Assembly (NCBI GenBank): GCA_958298945.1
Contig: OY282608.1
Location: 14,423,933 to 14,487,932, forward strand
Direction: 5' to 3'
Length of the DNA stretch: 64,000 nt
Source of the DNA: Atherix ibis
Taxonomy: Eukaryota; Arthropoda; Insecta; Diptera; Athericidae
In this document: positions 1 to 14,690 of the stretch, piece after piece
How positions within the stretch are numbered: position 1 is the first letter of the stretch
How the letters are laid out: every line of letters starts with the position of its first letter
The notes under the pieces: generated by a model
Database searches by the model: none
What the model was told of the DNA's origin: nothing
Seen by the model: only the letters and a program-made list of their open reading frames with translations
Translations under genes and position numbers: made by a program

Positions 1-696
1 ACAAACCAACAAACTAACAAACCATCAAACCAACAAACGAACAAACCAACAAGCCAACAAACCAACAAACCAACAAACCAACAAACTAACAAACCAACAA
101 ACAAACAAACCAACAAACCAACAAACCGACAAACCAACAAACCAACAAAACAACAAACCAACAAGCCAACAACCTAACAACCTAACAAACTAACAAACGA
201 ACAAACCAGCAAACCAACAAACCAAAAAACCAACAAAACAACAAGCCCACAAACCAACAAACCAACAAGCCAACAAACCAACAAACCAACCAACGAACAA
301 ACCAACAAACCAACAAACCAACAAACCAACAAACGAAGAAACCAACAAACCAACAAACCAAAAAACCAACAAACCAATAAACCAAGTATCCAACAAACGA
401 ACAAACCAACAAACCAACAAGCCAAGAAGGCAACAAACCAACAAGCCAACAAACCAACAAGCAAACAAACAAACAAACGAACAAAAAAACAAACCAACAA
501 ACCAACAAACCAACAAGCCAACAAGCGAACAAACCAACAAACCAACAAACTAACAAACCAACAAACCAAAAAACCAATAAACAAACAAACCAACAAGCCA
601 ACAAACCAAAAAACCAACAAACCAACAAACCAAGTAACCAACAAACCAACAAACGACAAACCAACAAACCAACAAGCCAACAAACCAACAAGCCAA

Positions 697-2043
697 CACG
701 CCAACAAACCAACAAGCCAACAAACCAACAAGCCAACAAACCAACAAGCCAACAAACGACCAAACGAACAAACCATTAAACCAACAAACCAACAAACCAA
801 CAAGCCACCAAACCAACAAACCAAAAAACTAACAAACAAACAAATCAACAAACGAACAAACCAACAAACCAACAAACCAACAAACCAACAAGCCAACAAG
901 CCCACAAACCAACAAGCCAACAAACGAACAAACCAAAAAACCATCAAACCAACAAACCAACAAACCAAAAAACCAACAAACCAACAAACCAACAAACCAA
1001 CAAACCAATAAACCAACAAACCAACAAACCAACAAGCCAATAAACCAAAAAACCAACAAACCAACAAATAAAACAAACCAACAAACCAACAAACCAACAA
1101 CCAACAAACCAACAAGCCAACAAACCAACAAGCCAACAAACGAACAAACCAACAATCCAACAAACCAACAAACCAACAAACCAACAAACGAACAAACCAA
1201 CAAACCAACAAACCAACAAACCAACAAACCAACAAACCAACAAACCAAGTAACCAACAAACCAACAAACGAACAAACCAACAAACAAACAAACTAACAAA
1301 CGAACAAACCAACAAACAAACAAACCAACAAACCAACAAACCAACAAACCAACAAACCAACAAACCAACAAACTAACAAACCAACAAGCCAACAAACCAA
1401 CAAACCAACAAACAAACAAACCAACAAACCAACAAACCAACAAACCAACAAACGAACAAACCAACAAACGAACAAACCAACAAACCAACATACCAGCAAA
1501 CCAACACACCAACAAACAAATAAACCAAGAAACCAACAAACCAACAAACCAACAAACCAACAAACCAACAAACCAACAAGCCAACAAACCAATAATCCAA
1601 CAAACCAACAAACCAACAAACAAACAAACCAACAAACCAACAAACCAACAAACCAACAAACCAACAAACGAACAAACCAACAAACGAACAAACCAACAAA
1701 CCAACAAACCAACAAACCAACACAGCAGCAAACCAACACACCAACAAACCAATAAACCAAGAAACCAACAAACCAACAAACCAACAAACCAACAAACCAA
1801 CAAACCAACAAGCCAACAAACCAACAAACCAACAAACCAACAAACCAACAAACCTACAAACCAACAAGCACACAAACCAACAAGCCAACAAACGGACAAA
1901 CCAAGTAACCAACAAATCAACAAGCCAACAAACCAACAAACCAACAAACGAACAAACGAACAAACCAACAAACCAACAAGCCAAGAAACCAACAAACCAA
2001 CAACCTAACAAACCAACAAACCAACAAAAGAACAAAAAAAAAA
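697..2043. repeat. Family A HOR module, copy 1 (CACGCC to A tract)
   Basis: The module runs from a CACGCC variant at 697, past AATAATCC at 1591 (895 bp in), to a 10-base A tract at about 2034-2043. The same ordered markers occur at 5457-6804, 7674-9012, 16087-17425 and 26908-28223. The 895-bp spacing from CACGCC to AATAATCC is shared exactly with the copies at 7674 and 16087. The copy at 5457 has one octamer more (903 bp) and the copy at 26908 is shorter (878 bp). Confidence 0.8.
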
Positions 2044-5000
2044 GAAACCAACAAACCAACAAACCAAGTAACCAACAAACCAACAAACGCACAAACCAAC
2101 AAACAAACAAACCAACAAACGAACAAACTAACAAACGAACAAACCAACAAACCAACAAACCAACAAACAAGAAACCAACAAACCAACAAACCAACAAGCC
2201 AACAAACCAACAAACCAACAAACCAACAAACCAACAAAATAACAAACCAACAAACCAACAAACGAACAAACCAACAAGCCAACAAACGAACAAACAAACA
2301 AACCAACAAACCAACAAACCAAAAAACCAACAAACCAATAAACCAACAAGCCAACAAACCAACAAACCAAGTAACCACCAAACCAACAAACCAACAAGCC
2401 AATAAACCAACAAACCAACAAATGAACAAACGAACAAACCAACAAACGAGCAAACCAACAAACCAACAAACCAACAAACCAACAAACGAACAAACCAACA
2501 AACCGACAAGCCAACAAACCAACAAACCAACAAGCCAACAAACCAACAAACCAACAAACGAACAAACAAACAAACCAACAAACCAACAAACCAACAAGCC
2601 AACAAACCAACAAACCAACAAGCCAACAAACCAACAAACCAACAAACGGACAAACGAACAAACAAACAAACCAACAAACCAACAAACCAACAAACCAACA
2701 AACAGCAAACCAACAAACAAACAAACCAACAAACCAACAAACCAAGAAAACAACAAACCAACAAACCAACAAACCAACAAACTAAGAAACCAACAAACTA
2801 ACAAACCAACAAGCCAACAAACCAACAAACGAACAAACCAACAAACCAACAAACCAACAACCAACAAACCAACAAGCCAACAAACCAACAAGCCAACAAA
2901 CGAACAAACCAACAATCCAACAAACCAACAAACCAACAAACCAACAAACGAACAAACCAACAAACCAACAAACCAACAAACCAACAAACCAACAAACCAA
3001 CAAACCAAGTAACCAACAAACCAACAAACGAACAAACCAACAAACAAACAAACTAACAAACGAACAAACCAACAAACAAACAAACCAACAAACCAACAAA
3101 CCAACAAACCAAGAAACCAACAAACCAACAAACTAACAAACCAACAAGCCAACAAACCAACAAACCAACAAACAAACAAACCAACAAACCAACAAACCAA
3201 CAAACCAACAAACGAACAAACCAACAAACGAACAAACCAACAAACCAACATACCAGCAAACCAACACACCAACAAACAAATAAACCAAGAAACCAACAAA
3301 CCAACAAACCAACAAACCAACAAACCAACAAACCAACAAGCCAACAAACCAACAAACCAACAAACGAACAAACCAACAAACGAACAAACCAACAAACCAA
3401 CATACCAGCAAACCAACACACCAACAAACAAATAAACCAAGAAACCAACAAACCAACAAACCAACAAACCAACAAACCAACAAACCAACAAGCCAACAAA
3501 CCAATAATCCAACAAACCAACAAACCAACAAACAAACAAACCAACAAACCAACAAACCAACAAACCAACAAACCAACAAACGAACAAACCAACAAACGAA
3601 CAAACCAACAAACCAACAAACCAACAAACCAACACAGCAGCAAACCAACACACCAACAAACCAATAAACCAAGAAACCAACAAACCAACAAACCAACAAA
3701 CCAACAAACCAACAAACCAACAAGCCAACAAACCAACAAACCAACAAACCAACAAACCTACAAACCAACAAGCACACAAACCAACAAGCCAACAAACGGA
3801 CAAACCAAGTAACCAACAAATCAACAAGCCAACAAACCAACAAACCAACAAACGAACAAACGAACAAACCAACAAACCAACAAGCCAAGAAACCAACAAA
3901 CCAACAACCTAACAAACCAACAAACCAACAAAAGAACAAAAAAAAAAGAAACCAACAAACCAACAAACCAAGTAACCAACAAACCAACAAACGCACAAAC
4001 CAACAAACAAACAAACCAACAAACGAACAAACTAACAAACGAACAAACCAACAAACCAACAAACCAACAAACAAGAAACCAACAAACCAACAAACCAACA
4101 AGCCAACAAACCAACAAACCAACAAACCAACAAACCAACAAAATAACAAACCAACAAACCAACAAACGAACAAACCAACAAGCCAACAAACGAACAAACA
4201 AACAAACCAACAAACCAACAAACCAAAAAACCAACAAACCAATAAACCAACAAGCCAACAAACCAACAAACCAAGTAACCACCAAACCAACAAACCAACA
4301 AGCCAATAAACCAACAAACCAACAAACGAACAAACGAACAAACCAACAAACGAGCAAACCAACAAACCAACAAACCAACAAACCAACAAACGAACAAACC
4401 AACAAACCGACAAGCCAACAAACCAACAAACCAACAAGCCAACAAACCAACAAACCAACAAACGAACAAACAAACAAACCAACAAACCAACAAACCAACA
4501 AGCCAACAAACCAACAAACCAACAAGCCAACAAACCAACAAACCAACAAACGGACAAACGAACAAACAAACAAACCAACAAACCAACAAACCAACAAACC
4601 AACAAACAGCAAACCAACAAACAAACAAACCAACAAACCAACAAACCAAGAAAACAACAAACCAACAAACCAACAAACCAACAAACTAAGAAACCAACAA
4701 ACTAACAAACCAACAAGCCAACAAACCAACAAACGAACAAACCAACAAACCAACAAACCAACAACCAACAAACCAACAAGCCAACAAACCAACAAGCCAA
4801 CAAACGAACAAACCAACAATCCAACAAACCAACAAACCAACAAACCAACAAACGAACAAACCAACAAACCAACAAACCAACAAACCAACAAACCAACAAA
4901 CCAACAAACCAAGTAACCAACAAACCAACAAACGAACAAACCAACAAACAAACAAACTAACAAACGAACAAACCAACAAACAAACAAACCAACAAACCAA

Positions 5001-5224
5001 CAAACCAACAAACCAAGAAACCAACAAACCAACAAACTAACAAACCAACAAGCCAACAAACCAACAAACCAACAAACAAACAAACCAACAAACCAACAAA
5101 CCAACAAACCAACAAACGAACAAACCAACAAACGAACAAACCAACAAACCAACATACCAGCAAACCAACACACCAACAAACAAATAAACCAAGAAACCAA
5201 CAAACCAACAAACCAACAAACCAA
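1750..5224. repeat. Tandem duplication, offset 1904 bp
   Basis: Two adjacent copies lie 1904 bp apart. Matching marker pairs include TCAACAAGCC at 1917 and 3821, the A tracts at 2034 and 3938, and CATACCAGC at 3249 and 5153. The offset is constant over about 1.5 kb, and 1904 is a multiple of eight. One clear difference is base 2423 (T, in AATGAAC) against base 4327 (C, in AACGAAC), a C-to-T change at a CpG. Left of about 1750 the offset becomes 1912, one octamer more. Inside the first copy CATACCAGC is repeated again 152 bp later (3249 and 3401), a small nested duplication absent from the second copy. Confidence 0.85.
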
Positions 5225-5456
5225 CAAACCAACAAACCAACAAGCCAACAAACCAATAATCCAACAAACCAACAAACCAACAAACAAACAAACCAACAAA
5301 CCAACAAACCAACAAACCAACAAACCAACAAACGAACAAACCAACAAACGAACAAACCAACAAACCAACAAACCAACAAACCAACACAGCAGCAAACCAA
5401 CACACCAACAAACCAATAAACCAAGAAACCAACAAACCAACAAACCAACAAACCAA

Positions 5457-6804
5457 CACGCCAACAAACCAACAAGCCAACAAACCAACAAGCCAACAAA
5501 CCAACAAGCCAACAAACGACCAAACGAACAAACCATTAAACCAACAAACCAACAAACCAACAAGCCACCAAACCAACAAACCAAAAAACTAACAAACAAA
5601 CAAATCAACAAACGAACAAACCAACAAACCAACAAACCAACATACCAACAAGCCAACAAGCCCACAAACCAACAAGCCAACAAACGAACAAACCAAAAAA
5701 CCATCAAACCAACAAACCAACAAACCAAAAAACCAACAAACCAACAAACCAACAAACCAACAAACCAATAAACCAACAAACCAACAAACCAACAAGCCAA
5801 TAAACCAAAAAACCAACAAACCAACAAATAAAACAAACCAACAAACCAACAAACCAACAAACCAACAACCAACAAACCAACAAGCCAACAAACCAACAAG
5901 CCAACAAACGAACAAACCAACAATCCAACAAACCAACAAACCAACAAACCAACAAACGAACAAACCAACAAACCAACAAACCAACAAACCAACAAACCAA
6001 CAAACCAACAAACCAAGTAACCAACAAACCAACAAACGAACAAACCAACAAACAAACAAACTAACAAACGAACAAACCAACAAACAAACAAACCAACAAA
6101 CCAACAAACCAACAAACCAAGAAACCAACAAACCAACAAACTAACAAACCAACAAGCCAACAAACCAACAAACCAACAAACAAACAAACCAACAAACCAA
6201 CAAACTAACAAACCAACAAACGAACAAACCAACAAACGAACAAACCAACAAACCAACATACCAGCAAACCAACACACCAACAAACAAATAAACCAAGAAA
6301 CCAACAAACCAACAAACCAACAAACCAACAAACCAACAAACCAACAAGCCAACAAACCAATAATCCAACAAACCAACAAACCAACAAACAAACAAACCAA
6401 CAAACCAACAAACCAACAAACCAACAAACCAACAAACGAACAAACCAACAAACGAACAAACCAACAAACCAACAAACCAACAAACCAACACAGCAGCAAA
6501 CCAACACACCAACAAACCAATAAACCAAGAAACCAACAAACCAACAAACCAACAAACCAACAAACCAACAAACCAACAAGCCAACAAACCAACAAACCAA
6601 CAAACCAACAAACCTACAAACCAACAAGCACACAAACCAACAAGCCAACAAACGGACAAACCAAGTAACCAACAAATCAACAAGCCAACAAACCAACAAA
6701 CCAACAAACGAACAAACGAACAAACCAACAAACCAACAAGCCAAGAAACCAACAAACCAACAACCTAACAAACCAACAAACCAACAAAAGAACAAAAAAA
6801 AAAA
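5457..6804. repeat. Family A HOR module, copy 2 (CACGCC to A tract)
   Basis: It has CACGCC at 5457, AATAATCC at 6359 and an 11-base A tract at about 6794-6804, the longest A tract among the paralogous sites. The bases just left of 5457 come from a truncated family A unit: AATAATCC at 5255 is not followed by its own A tract but by a jump into this module. That makes a recombination junction near 5.40-5.46 kb. Its left part matches copy 1 at an offset of 4760 bp. Confidence 0.78.
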
Positions 6805-7673
6805 GAAACCAACAAACCAACAAACCAAGTAACCAACAAACCAACAAACGCACAAACCAACAAACAAACAAACCAACAAACGAACAAACTAACAAACGAA
6901 CAAACCAACAAACCAACAAACCAACAAACAAGAAACCAACAAACCAACAAACCAACAAGCCAACAAACCAACAAACCAACAAACCAACAAACCAACAAAA
7001 TAACAAACCAACAAACCAACAAACGAACAAACCAACAAGCCAACAAACGAACAAACAAACAAACCAACAAACCAACAAACCAAAAAACCAACAAACCAAT
7101 AAACCAACAAGCCAACAAACCAACAAACCAAGTAACCACCAAACCAACAAACCAACAAGCCAATAAACCAACAAACCAACAAACGAACAAACGAACAAAC
7201 CAACAAACGAGCAAACCAACAAACCAACAAACCAACAAACCAACAAACGAACAAACCAACAAACCGACAAGCCAACAAACCAACAAACCAACAAGCCAAC
7301 AAACCAACAAACCAACAAACGAACAAACAAACAAACCAACAAACCAACAAACCAACAAACCAACAACCAACAAACCAACAAGCCAACAAACCAACAAACC
7401 AACAAACGAACAAACCAACAAACGAACAAATTAACAAACCAACAAACCAACAAACAAGAAACCAACAAACCAACAAACCAACAAGCCAACAAACCAACAA
7501 ACCATCAAACCAACAAACCAACAAACCAACAAACCAACAAACCAACAAACGAACAAACCAACAAACGAACAAACCAACAAACCAACAAACCAACAAACCA
7601 ACACAGCAGCAAACCAACACACCAACAAACCAATAAACCAAGAAACCAACAAACCAACAAACCAACAAACCAA

Positions 7674-9012
7674 CACGCCAACAAACCAACAAGCCAACAA
7701 ACCAACAAGCCAACAAACCAACAAGCCAACAAACGACCAAACGAACAAACCATTAAACCAACAAACCAACAAACCAACAAGCCACCAAACCAACAAACCA
7801 AAAAACTAACAAACAAACAAATCAACAAACGAACAAACCAACAAACCAACAAACCAACATACCAACAAGCCAACAAGCCCACAAACCAACAAGCCAACAA
7901 ACGAACAAACCAAAAAACCATCAAACCAACAAACCAACAAACCAAAAAACCAACAAACCAACAAACCAACAAACCAACAAACCAATAAACCAACAAACCA
8001 ACAAACCAACAAGCCAATAAACCAAAAAACCAACAAACCAACAAATAAAACAAACCAACAAACCAACAAACCAACAACCAACAAACCAACAAGCCAACAA
8101 ACCAACAAGCCAACAAACGAACAAACCAACAATCCAACAAACCAACAAACCAACAAACCAACAAACGAACAAACCAACAAACCAACAAACCAACAAACCA
8201 ACAAACCAACAAACCAACAAACCAAGTAACCAACAAACCAACAAACGAACAAACCAACAAACAAACAAACTAACAAACGAACAAACCAACAAACAAACAA
8301 ACCAACAAACCAACAAACCAACAAACCAAGAAACCAACAAACCAACAAACTAACAAACCAACAAGCCAACAAACCAACAAACCAACTAACAAACAAACCA
8401 ACAAACCAACAAACCAACAAACCAACAAACGAACAAACCAACAAACGAACAAACCAACAAACCAACATACCAGCAAACCAACACACCAACAAACAAATAA
8501 ACCAAGAAACCAACAAACCAACAAACCAACAAACCAACAAACCAACAAACCAACAAGCCAACAAACCAATAATCCAACAAACCAACAAACCAACAAACAA
8601 ACAAACCAACAAACCAACAAACCAACAAACCAACAAACCAACAAACGAACAAACCAACAAACGAACAAACCAACAAACCAACAAACAAACAAACCAACAC
8701 AGCAGCAAACCAACACACCAACAAACCAATAAACCAAGAAACCAACAAACCAACAAACCAACAAACCAACAAACCAACAAACCAACAAGCCAACAAACCA
8801 ACAAACCAACAAACCAACAAACCTACAAACCAACAAGCACACAAACCAACAAGCCAACAAACGGACAAACCAAGTAACCAACAAATCAACAAGCCAACAA
8901 ACCAACAAACCAACAAACGAACAAACGAACAAACCAACAAACCAACAAGCCAAGAAACCAACAAACCAACAACCTAACAAACCAACAAACCAACAAAAGA
9001 ACAAAAAAAAAA
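7674..9012. repeat. Family A HOR module, copy 3 (CACGCC to A tract)
   Basis: It has CACGCC at 7674, AATAATCC at 8568 and a 10-base A tract at about 9003-9012. The internal spacing (895 bp to AATAATCC, then 435 bp to the A tract) matches the copy at 16087-17425. Beyond the A tract the family A order continues (AAGTAACC, then AAGTAACCACC near 9339, then a run of CGAAC variants) until the block changes to family B near 9.7 kb. Confidence 0.78.
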
Positions 9013-10079
9013 GAAACCAACAAACCAACAAACCAAGTAACCAACAAACCAACAAACGCACAAACCAACAAACAAACAAACCAACAAACGAACAAACTAA
9101 CAAACGAACAAACCAACAAACCAACAAACCAACAAACAAGAAACCAACAAACCAACAAACCAACAAGCCAACAAACCAACAAACCAACAAACCAACAAAC
9201 CAACAAAATAACAAACCAACAAACCAACAAACGAACAAACCAACAAGCCAACAAACGAACAAACAAACAAACCAACAAACCAACAAACCAAAAAACCAAC
9301 AAACCAATAAACCAACAAGCCAACAAACCAACAAACCAAGTAACCACCAAACCAACAAACCAACAAGCCAATAAACCAACAAACCAACAAACGAACAAAC
9401 GAACAAACCAACAAACGAGCAAACCAACAAACCAACAAACCAACAAACCAACAAACGAACAAACCAACAAACCGACAAGCCAACAAACCAACAAACCAAC
9501 AAGCCAACAAACCAACAAACCAACAAACGAACAAACAAACAAACCAACAAACCAACAAACCAACAAACCAACAACCAACAAACCAACAAGCCAACAAACC
9601 AACAAACCAACAAACGAACAAACCAACAAACGAACAAATTAACAAACCAACAAACCAACAAACAAGAAACCAACAAACCAACAAACCAACAAGCCAACAA
9701 ACCAACAAACCATCAAACCAACAAACCAACAAACCAACAAACCAACAAACCAACAAACCAACAAACCAACAAACCAACAAACCAACAAACGAACAAACAA
9801 ACAAACCAACAAACCAACAAACCAACAAACAAAAAAACCAACAAACCAACAAACCAACAAACCAACAAACCATCAAACCAACAAACCAACAAACCAACAA
9901 ACCAACAAACCAACAAACCAACAAACCAACAAACCAACAAACCAACAAACCAACAAACCAACAAACCAACAAACCAACAAACGAATAAACAAACAAGCCA
10001 ACAAACCAACCAACCAACAAACGAATAAACAAACAAACCAACAATCCAACAAACCAACAAACCAAGTAACCAACAAACC

Positions 10080-13030
10080 AACAAACGAACAAACCAACAA
10101 ACAAGCAAACCAACAAACGAACAAACCAACAAACGAACAAACCAACAAACAAACAAACCAACAAACCAAGAAACCAACAAACCAACAAACTAACAAACTA
10201 ACAAGCCAACAAACCAACAAACCAACAAACCAACAAACCAACAACCCAACAAACCAACAAACCAGCAAACCAACAAACCAACAAACCAACAAACCAACAA
10301 ACCAACAAACCAACAAACCAACAAATCAACAAACCAACAAACGAACAAATGAACAAACAAACAAACCGACAAACCAACAAACCAACAAGCCAACAAGCCA
10401 AAAAACCAACAAACGAACAAACAAACAAACCAACAAACCAATAAACCAACAAACCAACAAACCAACAAACAACAAACCAACAAACAAACAAACCACCAAA
10501 CCAACAAACCAACAAACCAACAAACCAATAAACCAACAAACCAACAAACCAAGAAACCAGCAAACTAACAAACCAACAAGCCAACAAACCAACAAACCAA
10601 CAAACCAACAAACAAACAAACCAACAAACCAACAAACCAACAAACCAACAAACCAACAAACCAATAAACCAACAAACCAAAAAACCAACAAACCAACAAA
10701 CCAACAAACCAACAAACCAACAAGCCAACAAACCAAAAAGCCAACAAACCAACAAACCAACAAACGAACAAACGAACAAACGAACAAACCAACAAACCAA
10801 AAAACCAACAAACCAACAAACGAACAAACCAACAAACCAACCAGCCAACAAACCAACAAACCAACAAGCCAATAAACCAACCAACCAACAAACGAACAAA
10901 CAAACAAACCAACAAACCAACAAACCAACAAACCAAGTAACCAACAAACCAACAAACGAACAAACCAATAAACAAGCAAACCAACAAACGAACAAACCAA
11001 CAAATAAACAAGCCAACAAACCAACGAAGCAACAAACCAACAAACCAAGAAACCAACAAACTAACAAGCCAACAAACCAACAAACCAACACACCAACAAA
11101 CCAACAAACCAACAAAACAACAAACCAACAACGCACAAACAAACAAACCAACAAACCAACAAACCAACAAACCAACAAGCCAACAAACCAACAAACCATC
11201 AAACCAACAAACCAACAAACCAACAAACCAACAAACCAACAAACCAACAAACCAACAAACCAACAAACCAACAAACGAACAAACAAACAAACCAGCAAAC
11301 CAACAAACCAACAAACAAAAAAACCAACAAACCAACAAACCAACAAACCAACAAACCATCAAACCAACAAACCAACAAACCAACAAACCAACAAACCAAC
11401 AAACCAACAAACCAACAAACCAACAAACCAACAAACCAACAAACCAACAAACCAACAAACCAACAAACCAACAAACCAACAAACGAATAAACAAACAAGC
11501 CAACAAACCAACCAACCAACAAACGAATAAACAAACAAACCAACAATCCAACAAACCAACAAACCAAGTAACCAACAAACCAACAAACCAACAAACCAAC
11601 AAACCAACAAACCAACAAACCAACAAGCCAACAAACCAAAAAGCCAACAAACCAACAAACCAACAAACGAACAAACGAACAAACGAACAAACCAACAAAC
11701 CAAAAAACCAACAAACCAACAAACGAACAAACCAACAAACCAACAAGCCAACAAACCAACAAACCAACAAGCCAATAAACCAACCAACCAACAAACGAAC
11801 AAACAAACAAACCAACAAACCAACAAACCAACAAACCAAGTAACCAACAAACCAACAAACGAACAAGCCAATAAACAAGCAAACCAACAAACGAACAAAC
11901 CAACAAACAAACAAGCCAACAAACCAACGAAGCAACAAACCAACAAACCAAGAAACCAACAAACGAACAAACCAACAAACAAGCAAACCAACAAACGAAC
12001 AAACCAACAAACGAACAAACCAACAAACAAACAAACCAACAAACCAAGAAACCAACAAACCAACAAACTAACAAACTAACAAGCCAACAAACCAACAAAC
12101 CAACAAACCAACAAACCAACAACCCAACAAACCAACAAACCAGCAAACCAACAAACCAACAAACCAACAAACCAACAAACCAACAAACCAACAAACCAAC
12201 AAATCAACAAACCAACAAACGAACAAATGAACAAACAAACAAACCGACAAACCAACAAACCAACAAGCCAACAAGCCAACAAACCAACAAACGAACAAAC
12301 AAACAAACCAACAAACCAATAAACCAACAAACCAACAAACCAACAAACAACAAACCAACAAACAAACAAACCACCAAACGAACAAACCAACAAACCAACA
12401 AACCAATAAACCAACAAACCAACAAACCGAGAAACCAGCAAACTAACAAACCAACAAGCCAACAAACCAACAAACCAACAAACCAACAAACAAACAAACC
12501 AACAAACCAACAAACCAACAAACCAACAAACCAACAAACCAATAAACCAACAAACCAAAAAACCAACAAACCAACAAACCAACAAACCAACAAACCAACA
12601 AGCCAACAAACCAAAAAGCCAACAAACCAACAAACCAACAAACGAACAAACGAACAAACGAACAAACCAACAAACCAAAAAACCAACAAACCAACAAACG
12701 AACAAACCAACAAACCAACAAGCCAACAAACCAACAAACCAACAAGCCAATAAACCAACCAACCAACAAACGAACAAACAAACAAACCAACAAACCAACA
12801 AACCAACAAACCAAGTAACCAACAAACCAACAAACGAACAAACCAATAAACAAGCAAACCAACAAACGAACAAACCAACAAACAAACAAGCCAACAAACC
12901 AACGAAGCAACAAACCAACAAACCAAGAAACCAACAAACTAACAAGCCAACAAACCAACAAACCAACAAACCAACAAACCAACAAACCAACAAAACAACA
13001 AACCAACAACGCACAAACAAACAAACCAAC
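10080..13030. repeat. Tandem duplication, offset 1878 bp
   Basis: The segment from about 10080 to 11150 is repeated at about 11958-13028. Matching markers are AACCCAAC at 10243 and 12121, and ACGCAC at 11131 and 13009, each exactly 1878 bp apart. 1878 is not a multiple of eight, so the two copies lie in different octamer phase. To the left of 10080 the match stops: AAGTAACC near 10065 faces AAGAAACC near 11943. The CGAATAAAC block at 9982 is repeated at 11484 with a different offset (1502 bp), so at least two separate duplication events overlap here. Confidence 0.8.
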
Positions 13031-13499
13031 AAACCAACAAACCAACAAACCAAAAAACCAACAAACCAACAAACCAACAAGCCAACAAACCAACAAACCA
13101 AGTAACCAACAAACCAACAAACCAACAAGCTAACCAACCAATAAACCAATAAACCAACAAACGAACAAACGAACAAACCAACAAACCAACAAACCAACAA
13201 GCCAACAAACCAAGAAGCCAAAAAACAAACAAGCCAACAAACGAACAAACGAACAAACCAACAAACCAACAAACCAACAAGCCAAAAAAAGAACAAACCA
13301 AACAACCAACAAACCAACAAACCAACAAACCATCAAACCAACAAACAAACAAACCAACAAGCCAACAAACCAAAAAAAAAAAGCAAACGAACAAACTAAC
13401 AAACCAACAAACCAACAAACCAACAAACCAACAAACCGACAAACCAACAAACCAACAAACCAACAAACCAACAAGCCAACAAGCCAACAAACTAACAAT

Positions 13500-14690
13500 G
13501 GAACAAACCAAGAAACCAACAAACCAACAAAACGACAAGCCCACAAACCAACAAACCAACAAGCCAACAAACCAACAAACCAACGATCGAATAAACCAAC
13601 AAACCAACAAACCAACAAACCAACAAACGAAGAAACCAACAAACCAACAAACCAAAAAAACAACAAACCAATAAACCAAGTAACCAACAAACCAACAAAC
13701 GAACAAACCAACAAACCAACAAGCCAAGAAGGCAACAAACCAACAAGCCAACAAACCAACAAGCAAACAAACGAACAAACGAACAAACCAACAAACCAAC
13801 AAACCAACAAACCAACAAGCCAACAAGCGAACAAACCAACAAACCAACAAACCAACAAACCAAAAAACCAATAAACAAACAAACCAACAAGCCAACAAAC
13901 CAAAAAACTTACAAACCAACAAACCAAGTAACCAACAAACCAACAAACGAACAAACCAACAAACCAACAAGCCAACAAGCCAACAAACCAACAAGTCAAC
14001 AAACCAACAATCCAACAAACGACCAAACGAACAAACAATTAAACCAACAAACCAACAAACCAACAAGCCACCAAACCAACAAACCAAAAAACCAACAAAC
14101 AAACAAACCAACAAACGAACAAACCAAGAAACCAACAAACCAACAAAACAACAAGCCCACAAACCAACAAACCAACTAGCCAACAAACCAACAAACCAAC
14201 GATCGAATAAACCAACAAACCAACAAACCAACAAACCAACAAACGAAGAAACCAACAAACCAACAAACCAAAAAAACAACAAACCAATAAACCAAGTAAC
14301 CAACAAACCAACAAACGAACAAACCAACAAACCAACAAGCCAAGAAGGCAACAAACCAACAAGCCAACAAACCAACAAGCAAACAAACGAACAAACGAAC
14401 AAACCAACAAACCAACAAACCAACAAACCAACAAGCCAACAAGCGAACAAACCAACAAACCAACAAACCAACAAACCAAAAAACCAATAAACAAACAAAC
14501 CAACAAGCCAACAAACCAAAAAACCAACAAACCAACAAACCAAGTAACCAACAAACCAACAAACGAACAAACCAACAAACCAACAAGCCAACAAGCCAAC
14601 AAACCAACAAGTCAACAAACCAACAATCCAACAAACGACCAAACGAACAAACAATTAAACCAACAAACCAACAAACCAACAAGCCACCAA
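13500..14690. repeat. Tandem duplication, offset 616 bp
   Basis: A block containing CGATCGAATAAACC at 13584 recurs with CGATCG at 14200, 616 bp (77 octamers) further on. Both copies carry the same flanking order of GAAGAAACC, AAGAAGG and AAGCAAAC variants. They differ at 13534 (G, in AACGACAAGCCC) against 14150 (A, in AACAACAAGCCC), a CG/CA pair at the same site. Related blocks in the second family B copy have CGAACG instead of CGATCG (near 21886 and 24931). Confidence 0.75.

Larger units (their letters stand above)
1..9690. repeat. Family A block, first copy (A1)
   Basis: This block carries the family A markers: a CACGCC variant, an AATAATCC variant, a CAGCAGC variant, a long A tract preceded by AAAAGAAC, and a CGGACAAACG variant, in that order. 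The window starts partway into a family A unit: base 14 corresponds to base 15404 in the second copy (offset 15390) and to base 26224 in the third. AATAATCC occurs at 1591, 3503, 5255, 6359 and 8568, so at least five complete or partial HOR units lie here. They are unequal because segments were lost or duplicated. The block ends around 9.62-9.83 kb in a junction that is seen again at 18.50-18.70 kb. Confidence 0.8.

Noticed and set aside
170..190. CAACCTAACAACCTAAC looks like insect-type telomere repeat (TTAGG on the other strand); also near 15561 and 26388
   Set aside because: Only two imperfect copies separated by CAA, fully explained as variants of the octamer, and repeated only because family A was copied.
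1200..1260. AAGTAACC as a splice donor or a protein operator
   Set aside because: The match to a donor consensus is weak and there is no coding sequence around it; kept only as a repeat marker.
2422..3012. + strand open frames beginning with ATG and rich in Asn, Lys, Pro, Thr and Gln (also near 20544, 21799, 36190, 49250, 49906, 54334)
   Set aside because: The ATG is just the AATGAAC variant octamer; the frame closes at the next TAA-type variant. The paralogous copy of 2423 has C and so no start, with no other sign of change.
3821..6595. Very long - strand open frames (up to 924 codons) that look like multi-pass membrane proteins rich in Leu, Val, Cys, Trp and Phe
   Set aside because: All three frames give the same octapeptide cycle, the frames overlap fully, the start here is TTG rather than ATG, no ribosome binding site or promoter is visible, and the ends fall at ordinary repeat variants.
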